Assembly: GCA_002428995.1 (NCBI GenBank)
Contig: DIYJ01000004.1
Location: 1-64,000 of the forward strand
Origin: Flavobacteriales bacterium UBA6057
Lineage (GTDB): Bacteria; Bacteroidota; Bacteroidia; Flavobacteriales_G; Salibacteraceae
Direction: 5' to 3'
Length of the DNA stretch: 64,000 nucleotides
Below are positions 17,142-26,703 of this stretch, piece after piece. Within the stretch, counting starts at the first letter, position 1. Each line of letters starts with the position of its first letter. Under the pieces are notes generated by a model, which made no database searches, was not told where the DNA came from, and saw only the letters and a list, made by a program, of their open reading frames with translations. A program made the position numbers and the translations under genes.

Positions 17142-17707
17142 TTCAGTTGGTAGGAAATAGAAACATCCACCGCTGTTCGCGATAGCCAGAAGTCATTGAA
17201 TGGATATTGATAGAAGAACTTTCCACCAATGGAGGGGGACAGAGCTCGGCCGTTGTTCAGGTAAATGTGGCGTCCAAAACGCGCGCCTACGGATGGCGTG
17301 AAATAGAGCCATCCCGATTGTCTTTCTACAAAATCACCGTTTTCGTATTCCAGAGCCCGACTGTCAGCTCTCTGATAGGTGGCGCCTGCCCCTAGTGAGG
17401 CTTCCCAAAAGTTGCAGCTTCGTGTGTTGCGCCTGAAAATGAACTCCGGCAACAGCAGAAAGCTTCGGGTATGCCCTCTGTGTCGAAAGTGCGCGAGGTT
17501 CAGTCTGGCAGCTAGTTGGCTCTGATGCTTATTCAAAGCCATTTCTCCGAATACAACGAATCCGGGATGTGTAATCAGCTCTCCGAAGTATCCGACTCCG
17601 ATGGTGATCGAAGGCAGCGACTCGTCCGCTATCTGGGCAGTCGCTGTTTTGATTGTGAGTAGTGCTAAAACGCTGAAAACCAGCGCTCTGTTGAGGAGCT
17701 TTTTCAA
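17138..17707 (-). CDS. Probable outer-membrane beta-barrel protein (189 aa)
   Basis: A signal peptide (MKKLLNRALVFSVLALLTIK, cut near TATAQ) is followed by alternating amphipathic strands rich in G, F, Y and R (YFGELITHPGFVVFGEM, LGAGATYQRA, LYFTPSVGARFG) and an aromatic end (DVSISYQLK), which suits a small outer-membrane barrel. The family was not recognised. It is transcribed just before, and overlaps by four bases with, the hydrolase lipoprotein gene, suggesting a joint role at the outer membrane. Confidence 0.75.
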   Translation of the reverse strand: MKKLLNRALVFSVLALLTIKTATAQIADESLPSITIGVGYFGELITHPGFVVFGEMALNKHQSQLAARLNLAHFRHRGHTRSFLLLPEFIFRRNTRSCNFWEASLGAGATYQRADSRALEYENGDFVERQSGWLYFTPSVGARFGRHIYLNNGRALSPSIGGKFFYQYPFNDFWLSRTAVDVSISYQLK

Positions 17708-17885
17708 CCGATATTCTTCTCTAATCCAAGCGCAAGTTACCCGGTTTTAAACCGTTTGAGAGAAGCTTCTGAATGAATATTTTGTTAACTCTCAGGCGCA
17801 GTTTTATGCTCCGGTCGGTTTACCTCCAGACGTTTCTGGAAGTTCAATGTCTGTCAGTTTTTCGAGCGCCCGAAGCTTATGAACT

Positions 17886-20800
17886 TTACTGCTTGATGAC
17901 CTGAAAACGTTCTGATCTGCCTTCGGTGTTGACCTCGACAATGTAAATCCCGGCATCTCCCGGTATTTCCAGCCATTCACCTGTTCTGCGGATCGAGACG
18001 GGGGGAGCGATCACTTGTCCAATCGAGTTGAATACTCTGATCTCCGCTCCAGCATGCTGGCCAAGGTCGATTTGCACGGAGCCGTTTGTGGGATTGGGAT
18101 AGATAGACACCTGTGACCATAGCTGATCCTCCACACCGAGGTAGTTGATGGAGAAACACTCTGAAGTGTCCGCACAGCCATTGTTTTCGACCATGACGGC
18201 ATAATCTCCGTTGGCGGTTACCGGATAGGTTGAACTGGTAGCTCCTGAAAGCTGGTTCAATCCGCTGGTGTCACAACTAAACCACTGATAGCTCGCCATT
18301 CCGGGTGTTGCCGTTAGGATACTTGAAGAATCACTGATAAAGGCATTGACCAGCGGATTCACCGTCAGGTAAAGCGTCATGGTAGAGTCGCATCCCTCGC
18401 TGGTAGAAGTCTGGAAAGTCTCGGTGGTGTTGGTGTAGTAGGTCTGCCCGTTGGCCGGCCAGGTGTAGTTGCCACACACTTCCACCGTGTCGTACACTTC
18501 TGCGCTGTTACGGATTGTCAGGTTCAGGTGCGCGACCGAATCACATCCGTTGGAGTTTACCAGCACCACGCTCACCGTGTCGCTTTCATAGTAGATCTGA
18601 CCATTGGCATTCCAGAAAAACTGATTGCAGGTGCTGGTGCTGTAGGTAAACGAAGTGCTGGGGTGCACCATCAGGTCCATTGTCACCACTGAATCACAGC
18701 TGTATTGATTCTGAAAAGTGTCGGTGTAGATGCCTGAATTAGTGATCAGTTGACCGGTGCCAGCCCATGCAAAGGAGTCACAGGCGCTTACCTTAGGATA
18801 GGTGTACAGTTCGCAAGCATCGCTCTCCGCTGCTCCAATGTCCCGAATCAGATAAATGGTGTCGTTCTGCGCTGGGTCTGTGGACATTGGGTTTCCTGCG
18901 TTGATGGCAATGCTTCCTGCAAGTGGTAGTGAGGTACGGGTGATGCCTCCATTTAACTGGAGCGGACCAAAAGGAACAGAACTGCTGTCTACGTTGAAAA
19001 AGTCAGAGGCGGTGGTCAAGCTGTTGGGAGCCACGCCCTGTGGTTCATCACTAAAGATGTTGTAGCCGTAAGAATTGACGGTCAGTGGTTTTGAATTGAA
19101 CAGATTGGTGTTTCCTGCTCCGTAAATGATGGAGCTAGTGCACTTGATCTCTGAGGCTCCAACTCCAGTGATGCGCGTGTAAACGCTGGAAGCCGTATCA
19201 AAAGAGTTGTTGTTGATCAGGCTAGCATTCTCCAGATCTACCACCGAGGAACCTTTCACGGTTTGGCTGTAAATGGCTCCACCGTTTCCATCCGCGTGGT
19301 TTTCCCAAAACGTAGACTGTTCCGCGTTGATGTAAGCGTGGGCATTGTAAAAATTGTAGGGCAGGTTGGTGTAGATCACGCCTCCGTCATCACCGGCCTC
19401 ATTATGGGATGCCGTGCTGTTTTCAAAGTAGGTGTATGCATTATTCTGCGAGAAGTGGAAGATAGCTCCTCCATCCCTTCCTGCCGTGTTAGATCGAAGT
19501 TCTGTGCCGGATAAATACAAATGACTCCATTCCCTGGCGGAAACATAGAGCGCTCCACCATCAAACCCGCTCTCGCAATTTTCGATTACGCTAGTGTCTA
19601 TCCTGATCGTGTGGGAGTTGGGTGCTCCTGTGTTGGCGTGAAGCTCAAGGGCCATGAAACCTCCCAGACTGTCGCAGGTGTTGGATGCAAAGTGACTGTG
19701 ATTGAAGTCGAGGTTGTGTTGATTCAGGTCCAGGTAGAAGGCTCCTCCGTCACCACCAGCATATCCGTTGGAAAAGGAGGATGAGTCTACCGTCAGTGTT
19801 ACCCCTTCGTAGAAATGATGGACAAATACACTCCCGCCCTGCGAGCCGCAGGTGTTAGAATCGAGCACGCAATGAGAGTAACTCATGTCAATATCGGGGT
19901 GTATTGCTGTGATGTAGAGGAATCCACCATCATTGCCAGCATGGTTGCGTTCAATCCTCACACTGTCAAAAAGGAAGTCAAACGCGAAGCTTTGGCCGGT
20001 GTAGTCAACGTAGAAGGCTCCGCCTGAGCCGCCCGCTTCATTATCTGAGACGGTGCATGAATCCAGGTCCACCGCTGCAATGAAATCTGTGAGGGCAAGA
20101 AATCCTCCGTCATTGTTGCAATGATTGTTGATGAAGCGGCTGTGCTTCCCAATGAAATGCTGGTTGCTCCATATGGCCCCACCTTCCTGAATGGCATGGT
20201 TGTCATCAAAGAGGCTGTTCACAACGATGAGCGGTTGATTTCCACCTGTTCCGTTAAAGGCATGATTCAGAAAAAATGCACCACCGCTTATGGAAGCTGA
20301 GTTCTGCGTGAAGTGCACATTTTTCAGGGTATCGAGAATGATTCCGTCCGCGTGGATTCCTCCTCCGTCACGTGCCGTATTCAAATCGAACCTTGCATCG
20401 CGAACAGAAAATGCACAATAGAGGGAAGACGAAAAAATGTAAACACCTCCTCCGTCATCTCCTGCATGGTTGTTTTCAAAGGTGCTTCCGTTGTTGATGG
20501 TCAGGTCCACGATTCCAGTTCCCCAATTGCCTGAGCCGAGGTAGATGCCGCCACCGCTGCCCTGACTACCGGCATCGTTTTGTTTGATCAATGTGCTGTC
20601 TGTCACCATCAGGTCAATGGAACCACCGTTAGAAGGTCTCAAACACAATGCTCCTCCATCGCCACTTGTGCCGTTGGCAGTGTTGCGATAGAACTGCGAG
20701 CTGGAGAGGATGATTTCTGAGGGTTCACCAGTGTCGAAGAGCACGCCACCACCGCGAGTCCCGGCTGTATTGCTATCAATTCGAGTGTTGTGAACCATTA

Positions 20801-21392
20801 GTCCCACGGGTTCCCCCACCAGGTAGATCCCACCACCGGAAGCTGTTGTGGAATTATCAGCAATGATCGATTGGTCTAACCAGAGAGCCGTGGTGTGGGG
20901 AAATGTATAAAAAGCACCACCGATGGCTCCTCCATAGGCAGATTCGCAAGATCGGATCGTGGAATGGAGGAGAAAGAGAGTGTCGATTCCCTGCATTCGG
21001 ATGCCACCTCCCATTTGCCCGGATGCTGCCGGCTTACCGTTTTGAAGTTGGAGGCTATCCAACACCACATTTTTTGACCCGGAAGAAATGTTGATTCTTA
21101 GCAGGCGCGTGGCATCATTACCATCAATGATGGTGCGGAAGCTACCGTTCACCTGCCCAACGATGGTCAACGGTTTGTCGATCACAATCTCCGATTGAAG
21201 CTGGATCATGGCGTTGGAGCTGCTCACCAGGGAAGGAGTAAACCGGATCGTGTCTCCGGGACTTGAATTCAGCACCGCATCACGCAGTGAGCCAGCGCCT
21301 GAGTCATTGGTGTTGAGCACTGTCAGAATGGAAGCCATGCTCTGCAACGCGAAGCCAACAAAGAGAGCAATCAAAACAAGGGGCTGCTTCAT
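17886..21392 (-). CDS. Giant secreted beta-helix protein with CDS repeats and T9SS sorting domain (1168 aa)
   Basis: A signal peptide (MKQPLVLIALFVGFALQSMA) and a CSLREA-like start (NDSGAGSLRDAVLNSSPGDT) lead into a very long right-handed beta-helix (about 60-830) built from repeats of the type NxAGxDGGAIY/GGAFYL, as in polymorphic outer-membrane proteins. After the choice-of-anchor-Q-like end (SIAINAGNPM) come three tandem repeats of about 55 residues, each ending GCDSv or CDSt followed by a strand (for example SNGCDSVAHLNLTIRN). The C-terminal T9SS type A sorting domain includes VSIYPNPTNGSVQIDLG, FNSIGQVIAPPV and AGIYIVEVNTEG. It should be on the surface, perhaps as an adhesin or glycan-binding protein; the ligand is unknown. 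Confidence 0.9.
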   Translation of the reverse strand: MKQPLVLIALFVGFALQSMASILTVLNTNDSGAGSLRDAVLNSSPGDTIRFTPSLVSSSNAMIQLQSEIVIDKPLTIVGQVNGSFRTIIDGNDATRLLRINISSGSKNVVLDSLQLQNGKPAASGQMGGGIRMQGIDTLFLLHSTIRSCESAYGGAIGGAFYTFPHTTALWLDQSIIADNSTTASGGGIYLVGEPVGLMVHNTRIDSNTAGTRGGGVLFDTGEPSEIILSSSQFYRNTANGTSGDGGALCLRPSNGGSIDLMVTDSTLIKQNDAGSQGSGGGIYLGSGNWGTGIVDLTINNGSTFENNHAGDDGGGVYIFSSSLYCAFSVRDARFDLNTARDGGGIHADGIILDTLKNVHFTQNSASISGGAFFLNHAFNGTGGNQPLIVVNSLFDDNHAIQEGGAIWSNQHFIGKHSRFINNHCNNDGGFLALTDFIAAVDLDSCTVSDNEAGGSGGAFYVDYTGQSFAFDFLFDSVRIERNHAGNDGGFLYITAIHPDIDMSYSHCVLDSNTCGSQGGSVFVHHFYEGVTLTVDSSSFSNGYAGGDGGAFYLDLNQHNLDFNHSHFASNTCDSLGGFMALELHANTGAPNSHTIRIDTSVIENCESGFDGGALYVSAREWSHLYLSGTELRSNTAGRDGGAIFHFSQNNAYTYFENSTASHNEAGDDGGVIYTNLPYNFYNAHAYINAEQSTFWENHADGNGGAIYSQTVKGSSVVDLENASLINNNSFDTASSVYTRITGVGASEIKCTSSIIYGAGNTNLFNSKPLTVNSYGYNIFSDEPQGVAPNSLTTASDFFNVDSSSVPFGPLQLNGGITRTSLPLAGSIAINAGNPMSTDPAQNDTIYLIRDIGAAESDACELYTYPKVSACDSFAWAGTGQLITNSGIYTDTFQNQYSCDSVVTMDLMVHPSTSFTYSTSTCNQFFWNANGQIYYESDTVSVVLVNSNGCDSVAHLNLTIRNSAEVYDTVEVCGNYTWPANGQTYYTNTTETFQTSTSEGCDSTMTLYLTVNPLVNAFISDSSSILTATPGMASYQWFSCDTSGLNQLSGATSSTYPVTANGDYAVMVENNGCADTSECFSINYLGVEDQLWSQVSIYPNPTNGSVQIDLGQHAGAEIRVFNSIGQVIAPPVSIRRTGEWLEIPGDAGIYIVEVNTEGRSERFQVIKQ

Positions 21393-21742
21393 AGTTCAAG
21401 GACAATAAAGGTCTCTAAACGCGATGGGGTTCGACCGGTTCATATGCATTATCTAAAACCTACCGCCTTTGCAATCCGCAAAACTACCTATGGGACGCTG
21501 ATCATGTTCGTTGAGTTAGTGAAGCTTGTCTCAGACGCAGCGAAACGATGTTTTGAGCGATGATTCTCTTCCTTGAAAGTAGGATGATAGTGACCCTATA
21601 ACGTCAGTTTTGGTACCTGCGATGATCCCAATACCCTCAAAAGTGCCCGTAGCATATAGATAAAATATGATAGCCTGATTTTTTGAAAACTATCGAGCAA
21701 TAGCAGGCGTTAGCGGCTCAAATTCTATCTAACGCTGTGCTC
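21393..21742. other. Divergent intergenic region, no gene seen
   Basis: About 350 bases between the beta-helix gene (minus) and the TPR regulator gene (plus) must contain both promoters. No strong hairpin, repeat or open frame was seen. The last 120 bases are AT-rich (ATAAAATATGATAGCC near 21659). Confidence 0.4.
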
Positions 21743-23743
21743 ATGAAACTCAAGATTCAAGCCGTTATTATCATACTCCTTCCACTTTGCTCGTATTCGC
21801 AATTTGGATCCAGTTTGATGCAAAGGCAAGTCGATAGCCTGTATGCTGCCAAAGGACAAATGCCGCTGATCATGTGGTGCACCTCCGTTTACAATCACTC
21901 CACCGAAGTTGCAATGCATGACAGTACTCTGGTGAAACCCTTCTTTCACTTGTTAAGGGCAAAGGCTCGGGAAGCGGAAGACCCAGAGGTGGAAGCGTTT
22001 GTAGAGTTGATTCGTGCGCAGGCCTATTTGCGTCACCTGTCGGATGCAGATTCTGTGTTAATCATCCTTGAAGATGCCGCAGATCTGGCGATGACTCATG
22101 AGCTGGTGTTGGCCGGCAGTGAAGTGCTCAAGGAAATTGCCTTCATTCATTTGGAGCGGGGAGACTTCCGTGCTGCCCGCAGCAACCTGGGGCGCTACCT
22201 CGCTTTTGTGGATGCCATGCACAATGACAGCCTCTTGTGCATCGGGAAGCAACTGGAGGGAATGATCTTCTCTCAGCAGGGAGCTTATGACAGTGCCGTG
22301 GTAAGCTACATGGAAGCCCTGGAATACCTGGAGGGAAATGAAGAGACGAACGATGAGTATGGCTTTGTTTATTCCAACCTTGCCAATACATTTTCAGAAA
22401 TGGGCTTTGATGACAAGGCGGAGGTCTACTATCAAAAGGCATTGCAAATCCATCAGCGCATGGATCGTGATCTGGTAGCAGCGATGACCTTGTCGAGTTT
22501 GGGCCGGATCTATTTTAAGAGAGGAGATCATTCAAGCGCTCTGGCTTCACATCAAAGTGCCTTAAAGACCTTTCTTCAATTTCAGGATCTACCTTCCCTG
22601 AGCCGGTGTTACTACCAGTTGGGGGAAGTGTATGCAGCAGTTTTAGCAACAGACTCTGCACGCTTTTACTATGAGAAAGCGATCGACTTACAGGAGCACA
22701 TCGGGTTGAACAAACTCCGCGCTTCCAGCCAGCTAAGTCTCGGATTTCTGCTCTTAGAGACCCATCCTCGCGAGGCGATGGACAGAGCGATGAGCAGCCG
22801 CGATCTGGCTGTAGAAATCGAAGCGCCCGATCTGGAGGCCCGAAGCTTGAAGTTACTGGCCCTCGCTCATGCGCAGTTGGCACAGCACCGGCAGGCTTTT
22901 GAGTATTTCAGACGATTCAAGGAGATGGATGACAGTCTTTACGGTGTGGAAAGGGCAGAGGTCATTGCCGAGGTAGAGGCCAAATATGACAATGAACGGA
23001 AGCAGAATCAGATCCTGCGTAGCAAGCAGGAGATCGATCGTCTGGAACTTGAAAACACGAGGAATGTATACAGTCGCAACCTCCTATTGATAGGGAGTGT
23101 CGCCATTTTGCTGCTTTCCATCGTTTTCATTCGATCCATCAGCATGAAGCGCAGCAGGGAGAAAACCATCCATTCTCAACGAGAAGCCCTCAGCAAGGAA
23201 CAACTTAAACAGGAACGGTTCACCGTAGAGAAGCTGGAATCTGAAATGGGTCTGGCGGTTCAGCAATTGAACGATCGCAACGAGATTGTGGAGAGTTTTC
23301 GAAGTGAGCTGGATGCGCTGAGAGAGGAAGGCGATCTGCTGAACGAGGAGAAGGTGAAATCGCTCTATCAGCTGATCAACCAGAACATGGCCGGAGATCG
23401 GGATTGGGATTTGTTTTTTACCCGCTTCGAAAAAATGCACCCACGCCTGACCGAGTCCTTGAAGTTGCGATATCCGGCTTTGAGCGCCAATGACCTTCGC
23501 TTCTGTGGCTTGCTCAGGCTTAACCTCGACAGCAAGAGCATTGCGACCATTCTCAACATCGTTCCCAGCAGTGTCAAAAAAGCCCGCAACCGATTGCGCA
23601 AGAAGATGGAACTGGGGCCTGAGGTGGACTTACTCGAATTTCTCATACGCACCGAAAATGAAGTTGGTGTTCAAGGTGGAACGGTGAATTCTGGAAGCGG
23701 TTTAGTCGTTTCCGGTCAAACCGGTTTGTCAATAACCAGTTGA
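21743..23743 (+). CDS. Membrane-anchored TPR protein with C-terminal LuxR-like HTH (666 aa)
   Basis: I choose ATG 21743; an in-frame GTG two codons earlier is also possible. A signal peptide (MKLKIQAVIIILLPLCSYSQ) precedes a TPR region (about 85-400, for example VYSNLANTFSEMGFDDKAEV), then a coiled coil, a membrane helix (about 447-466), another coiled coil, and a C-terminal helix-turn-helix with PALSANDLRFCGLLRLNLDS and VPSSVKKARNRLRKKM. No kinase or receiver domain is present. This layout is known from Bacteroidota as a one-component regulator with a periplasmic TPR sensor and cytoplasmic DNA-binding domain. It sits between two surface-protein genes, which are plausible but unproven targets. 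Confidence 0.85.
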   Translation: MKLKIQAVIIILLPLCSYSQFGSSLMQRQVDSLYAAKGQMPLIMWCTSVYNHSTEVAMHDSTLVKPFFHLLRAKAREAEDPEVEAFVELIRAQAYLRHLSDADSVLIILEDAADLAMTHELVLAGSEVLKEIAFIHLERGDFRAARSNLGRYLAFVDAMHNDSLLCIGKQLEGMIFSQQGAYDSAVVSYMEALEYLEGNEETNDEYGFVYSNLANTFSEMGFDDKAEVYYQKALQIHQRMDRDLVAAMTLSSLGRIYFKRGDHSSALASHQSALKTFLQFQDLPSLSRCYYQLGEVYAAVLATDSARFYYEKAIDLQEHIGLNKLRASSQLSLGFLLLETHPREAMDRAMSSRDLAVEIEAPDLEARSLKLLALAHAQLAQHRQAFEYFRRFKEMDDSLYGVERAEVIAEVEAKYDNERKQNQILRSKQEIDRLELENTRNVYSRNLLLIGSVAILLLSIVFIRSISMKRSREKTIHSQREALSKEQLKQERFTVEKLESEMGLAVQQLNDRNEIVESFRSELDALREEGDLLNEEKVKSLYQLINQNMAGDRDWDLFFTRFEKMHPRLTESLKLRYPALSANDLRFCGLLRLNLDSKSIATILNIVPSSVKKARNRLRKKMELGPEVDLLEFLIRTENEVGVQGGTVNSGSGLVVSGQTGLSITS

Positions 23744-23863
23744 TTTTTAGTTTTTTATAAATGTGTATCCCGTTTGTCACCCTCGGTTTTTTGACGAACG
23801 AATGAGCGTTCTGGACTTTTGTTTTCGCCATGGCAGGATATAACTCATTTAATAACAACAACA

Positions 23864-26527
23864 ATGAAATCAATTATCATTTCACTTAGTATATGCTGCG
23901 CATTTATGCTTCAGCAAAAGCTGTTCGCACAGCAATGGTTTTTCAAACACTGGGATACGGAAGTCGCTCCGGTTCCCCCACCAGATTATGAACCTGGAGG
24001 TTCTTTCATGGTAGATTCAGAAGATGAGGTGCTATTGTATGGAACCATTGGTTTTTCCCGGGGAACCTTTACCTCCGGATTTGGCAATTCGGATGTGCTG
24101 ATCAATAAAAATGATTTATCCGGAAGCCCTATCTGGACCTTGGTAATCGGAACTTCTGAGAACGAATACGTTTCGCGTGTGATTGAAGATCGCTATGGAA
24201 ACCTTGTCGTGCTCCTGCATCGCATTACAGAGGGAATGACGGTTGCCCATATCTTGAAGATTCAAGTCACTGAAACGGGTGGTCAATACACCTTTACTAA
24301 GACAGCTGAAATCACGCGGAATAGATGCAATCTCTACGACATTATCGAGGTATTCTCCGTTAACGGGGCCTGGTCTCGTGGTTACGCCATTTTGGGGTAT
24401 GACAATGAGCAGAAAAAATCCTTCATTCTCAAGGCCGATCACCAATTGCAATTTTCGGGCTCTGGCTACTGGAACAAGTACATTGTAGATACAGAGCTGG
24501 CTAACGATGTCAAGCTCTATTCTCTGATTCAGCAAAAGAGCAGCATCGAAGGGCGTGTCTTTACGAATGTACTCGCTGCCTGTGGTCGACTTAAAATGGG
24601 CGATAGGTTTGGTGGTTACGTGGTGAGGATCAACCATACGAATGCCTCGTTGGTGAATGACTTCTTTGTAGAAGACTATGAAGATGATCCGGTTTGCGAC
24701 TACCATGATTCATGGTTGATACACCGATCCAGAGTTTTCACAGAGATCATCTCAACGCGTGATGGAAATCTGTTATGCCTGGGCAAACAGTCCCTGGATT
24801 ATTACTCCACACAGGAGGTTGAAATGTCCCTGGTGCAATTGACTGCAAACCTGAATCAGGTGAACTGGTTCTCCAGGGTCAGTTGGCATCAGGGAAGTAT
24901 CGGAGTCAATTTAGCGCTGGATCTGCATGAAACGGATTTGACCTATTGCGCGACCATTTGTAACCCTGATAACTCAAGTCCTATCGAATATACGTTTGCT
25001 CACTTCCTGAAAGACGGTAGTTTCTATGAAGCATACACTTCAGAGCCGCAAAACGAATTTGGGGTGCTGAGCTATACCTCATATGGCGGTCCTATCCTTG
25101 ACAATCGCCAGCGCCATTGGAAAGACTATGCATTGAGTTGTGACAATGTATTGCACTTCCCAGGCACTCTTGCGCATTCCGGTCAAAGTCCTAACGGATG
25201 GAGTGTAGGAGGTAACCACCATGTGATTCACGGAGCCACAAATCTTTTCAACTATGAAGATGATTGCATAAGCACTAAAATGGGGGCGCCCACTCGCACT
25301 GGCTATTGCAATACCATCAAGCAAATCTTGAATGTGAACGGTTATTCTCAGGCCTCAACCAACATTCAGTTTTCAGTTGATGACCTGATGGAGCTTGGTA
25401 CACCCGATGCAAACTTCGAGGAAGAATGTGCCTCTACTTGTGAATCTTCTTTTTGTACGGAGAATGTGGTGAACATAGATGTTTGCGCAAACGAGATAGA
25501 CGAATCCGTAGAGTTGCAGCTGAGGCAAGGTTTGAATCAAGTTTCGGTGCTCTGGTCAACGGGAGAAACGGGTAACTCTATCAGCGTTTTGCCTGCGAAT
25601 GTTAATGGTCCTATCCATGTTGCCATTACTGATGCTTCGGGGTGTGTCATCATCTATGAGTACAACATTGTTATTCACCCTGAGCTTATACTTACCGAAA
25701 CGTTCACACCCATCAGCTGCCATGGGGAAACGGATGGTGAGCTGTGTGTAAGCGGTTCTCAAACACTTGGCTGGGTGGATATTACATTCAATATCACTGG
25801 TGGGGCTTATGGTTCAACCAGCCATTATGTCAACGGACAGTCGTTTTGTGTCTCTGATATTCTCAACGGAGGGAACGGACTGGCAGCAGGAACCTATACC
25901 ATTACAGCCACCGATCTCAACGGTTGTGAAGCCAGTATTCAGGTTGATGTTACTGAACCGACTCCGTTATACATTGATTCGATAGGCAAAAGCTCAGCCA
26001 CACCAAATAACTGTGATGGCGCAATGGGGATTCTTCCGGCAGGTGGTTCTCCAGCCTACACCGTGTACATTGTAAACACTTCCAATGGTATTGGATACAC
26101 AACCATCGTTCCGCCAGGATCTGTGGCTTGGTTTTATAACCTCTGCCCAGCCCTCTATGCAGTGCATGTGACCGACTACAATGGTTGTACGGCAACACTC
26201 GATTATTACGAAGGCATAGACGATGGCTCTGGAAAATGGATCAATACCCCTCGTGAAGATGGATCTAATCGCAGCTTGGACGAACAATCCGGTGAAGTCC
26301 CCACCTTTAGTGTATTCCCAAATCCTGTTGGTTCAGGAGGTCTGCTGAGCGTCAAAAGCTCAGGTATGCAAACGCTGGAGTTGAGCAACGCGCAGGGACA
26401 ACAGGTGATGAAACTGGTGATTCCTTCACAAGGCAGTCATGCAATCCAACTGCCTGAGCTTTCAAGTGGTGTTTACACAATCAGAAGCCAGGAGACAGGA
26501 GTTGCTTCCCGTATTGTTGTGCAGTAG
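23864..26527 (+). CDS. Secreted T9SS protein with SprB-like repeats (887 aa)
   Basis: ATG 23864 is preceded by AATAACAACAACA; the TTG at 23819 is rejected. The signal peptide (MKSIIISLSICCAFML, to about LFAQ) is followed by a propeller-like region (about 20-500) and two SprB-type repeats. The first begins ISCHGETDGELCVSG and ends LAAGTYTITATDLNGCEAS; the second includes NNCDGAMGILPAGGSPAYT and DYNGCTATLDYY. The last 73 residues are a type A sorting domain (FSVFPNPVGSGGLLSVKS, LSNAQGQQVMKL, SSGVYTIRSQETG). SprB repeats occur in gliding adhesins and many surface proteins of this phylum. A strong terminator follows the gene. Confidence 0.88.
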   Translation: MKSIIISLSICCAFMLQQKLFAQQWFFKHWDTEVAPVPPPDYEPGGSFMVDSEDEVLLYGTIGFSRGTFTSGFGNSDVLINKNDLSGSPIWTLVIGTSENEYVSRVIEDRYGNLVVLLHRITEGMTVAHILKIQVTETGGQYTFTKTAEITRNRCNLYDIIEVFSVNGAWSRGYAILGYDNEQKKSFILKADHQLQFSGSGYWNKYIVDTELANDVKLYSLIQQKSSIEGRVFTNVLAACGRLKMGDRFGGYVVRINHTNASLVNDFFVEDYEDDPVCDYHDSWLIHRSRVFTEIISTRDGNLLCLGKQSLDYYSTQEVEMSLVQLTANLNQVNWFSRVSWHQGSIGVNLALDLHETDLTYCATICNPDNSSPIEYTFAHFLKDGSFYEAYTSEPQNEFGVLSYTSYGGPILDNRQRHWKDYALSCDNVLHFPGTLAHSGQSPNGWSVGGNHHVIHGATNLFNYEDDCISTKMGAPTRTGYCNTIKQILNVNGYSQASTNIQFSVDDLMELGTPDANFEEECASTCESSFCTENVVNIDVCANEIDESVELQLRQGLNQVSVLWSTGETGNSISVLPANVNGPIHVAITDASGCVIIYEYNIVIHPELILTETFTPISCHGETDGELCVSGSQTLGWVDITFNITGGAYGSTSHYVNGQSFCVSDILNGGNGLAAGTYTITATDLNGCEASIQVDVTEPTPLYIDSIGKSSATPNNCDGAMGILPAGGSPAYTVYIVNTSNGIGYTTIVPPGSVAWFYNLCPALYAVHVTDYNGCTATLDYYEGIDDGSGKWINTPREDGSNRSLDEQSGEVPTFSVFPNPVGSGGLLSVKSSGMQTLELSNAQGQQVMKLVIPSQGSHAIQLPELSSGVYTIRSQETGVASRIVVQ

Positions 26528-26552
26528 ACACACCGCGATTTTCTCAATCACA

Positions 26553-26577
26553 AGCCCGGTTTTGCCGGGCTTTTTTT
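26553..26577 (+). terminator. Rho-independent terminator after the 23864 gene
   Basis: Stem AGCCCGG / CCGGGCT with loop TTTTG followed by seven T (26571-26577), 26 bases after the stop at 26527. Confidence 0.92.
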
Positions 26578-26703
26578 GTTCAATCCCCATTTTGACGTGT
26601 TCATGTACTAAAAAGTCGTGGTTGTGAAATTGGTGTGTCGCTCCATGCCATCGATCGTTATTTTGGCGGCCAAATTCTCAACCTGAACTTCAAACATTCA
26701 TTG

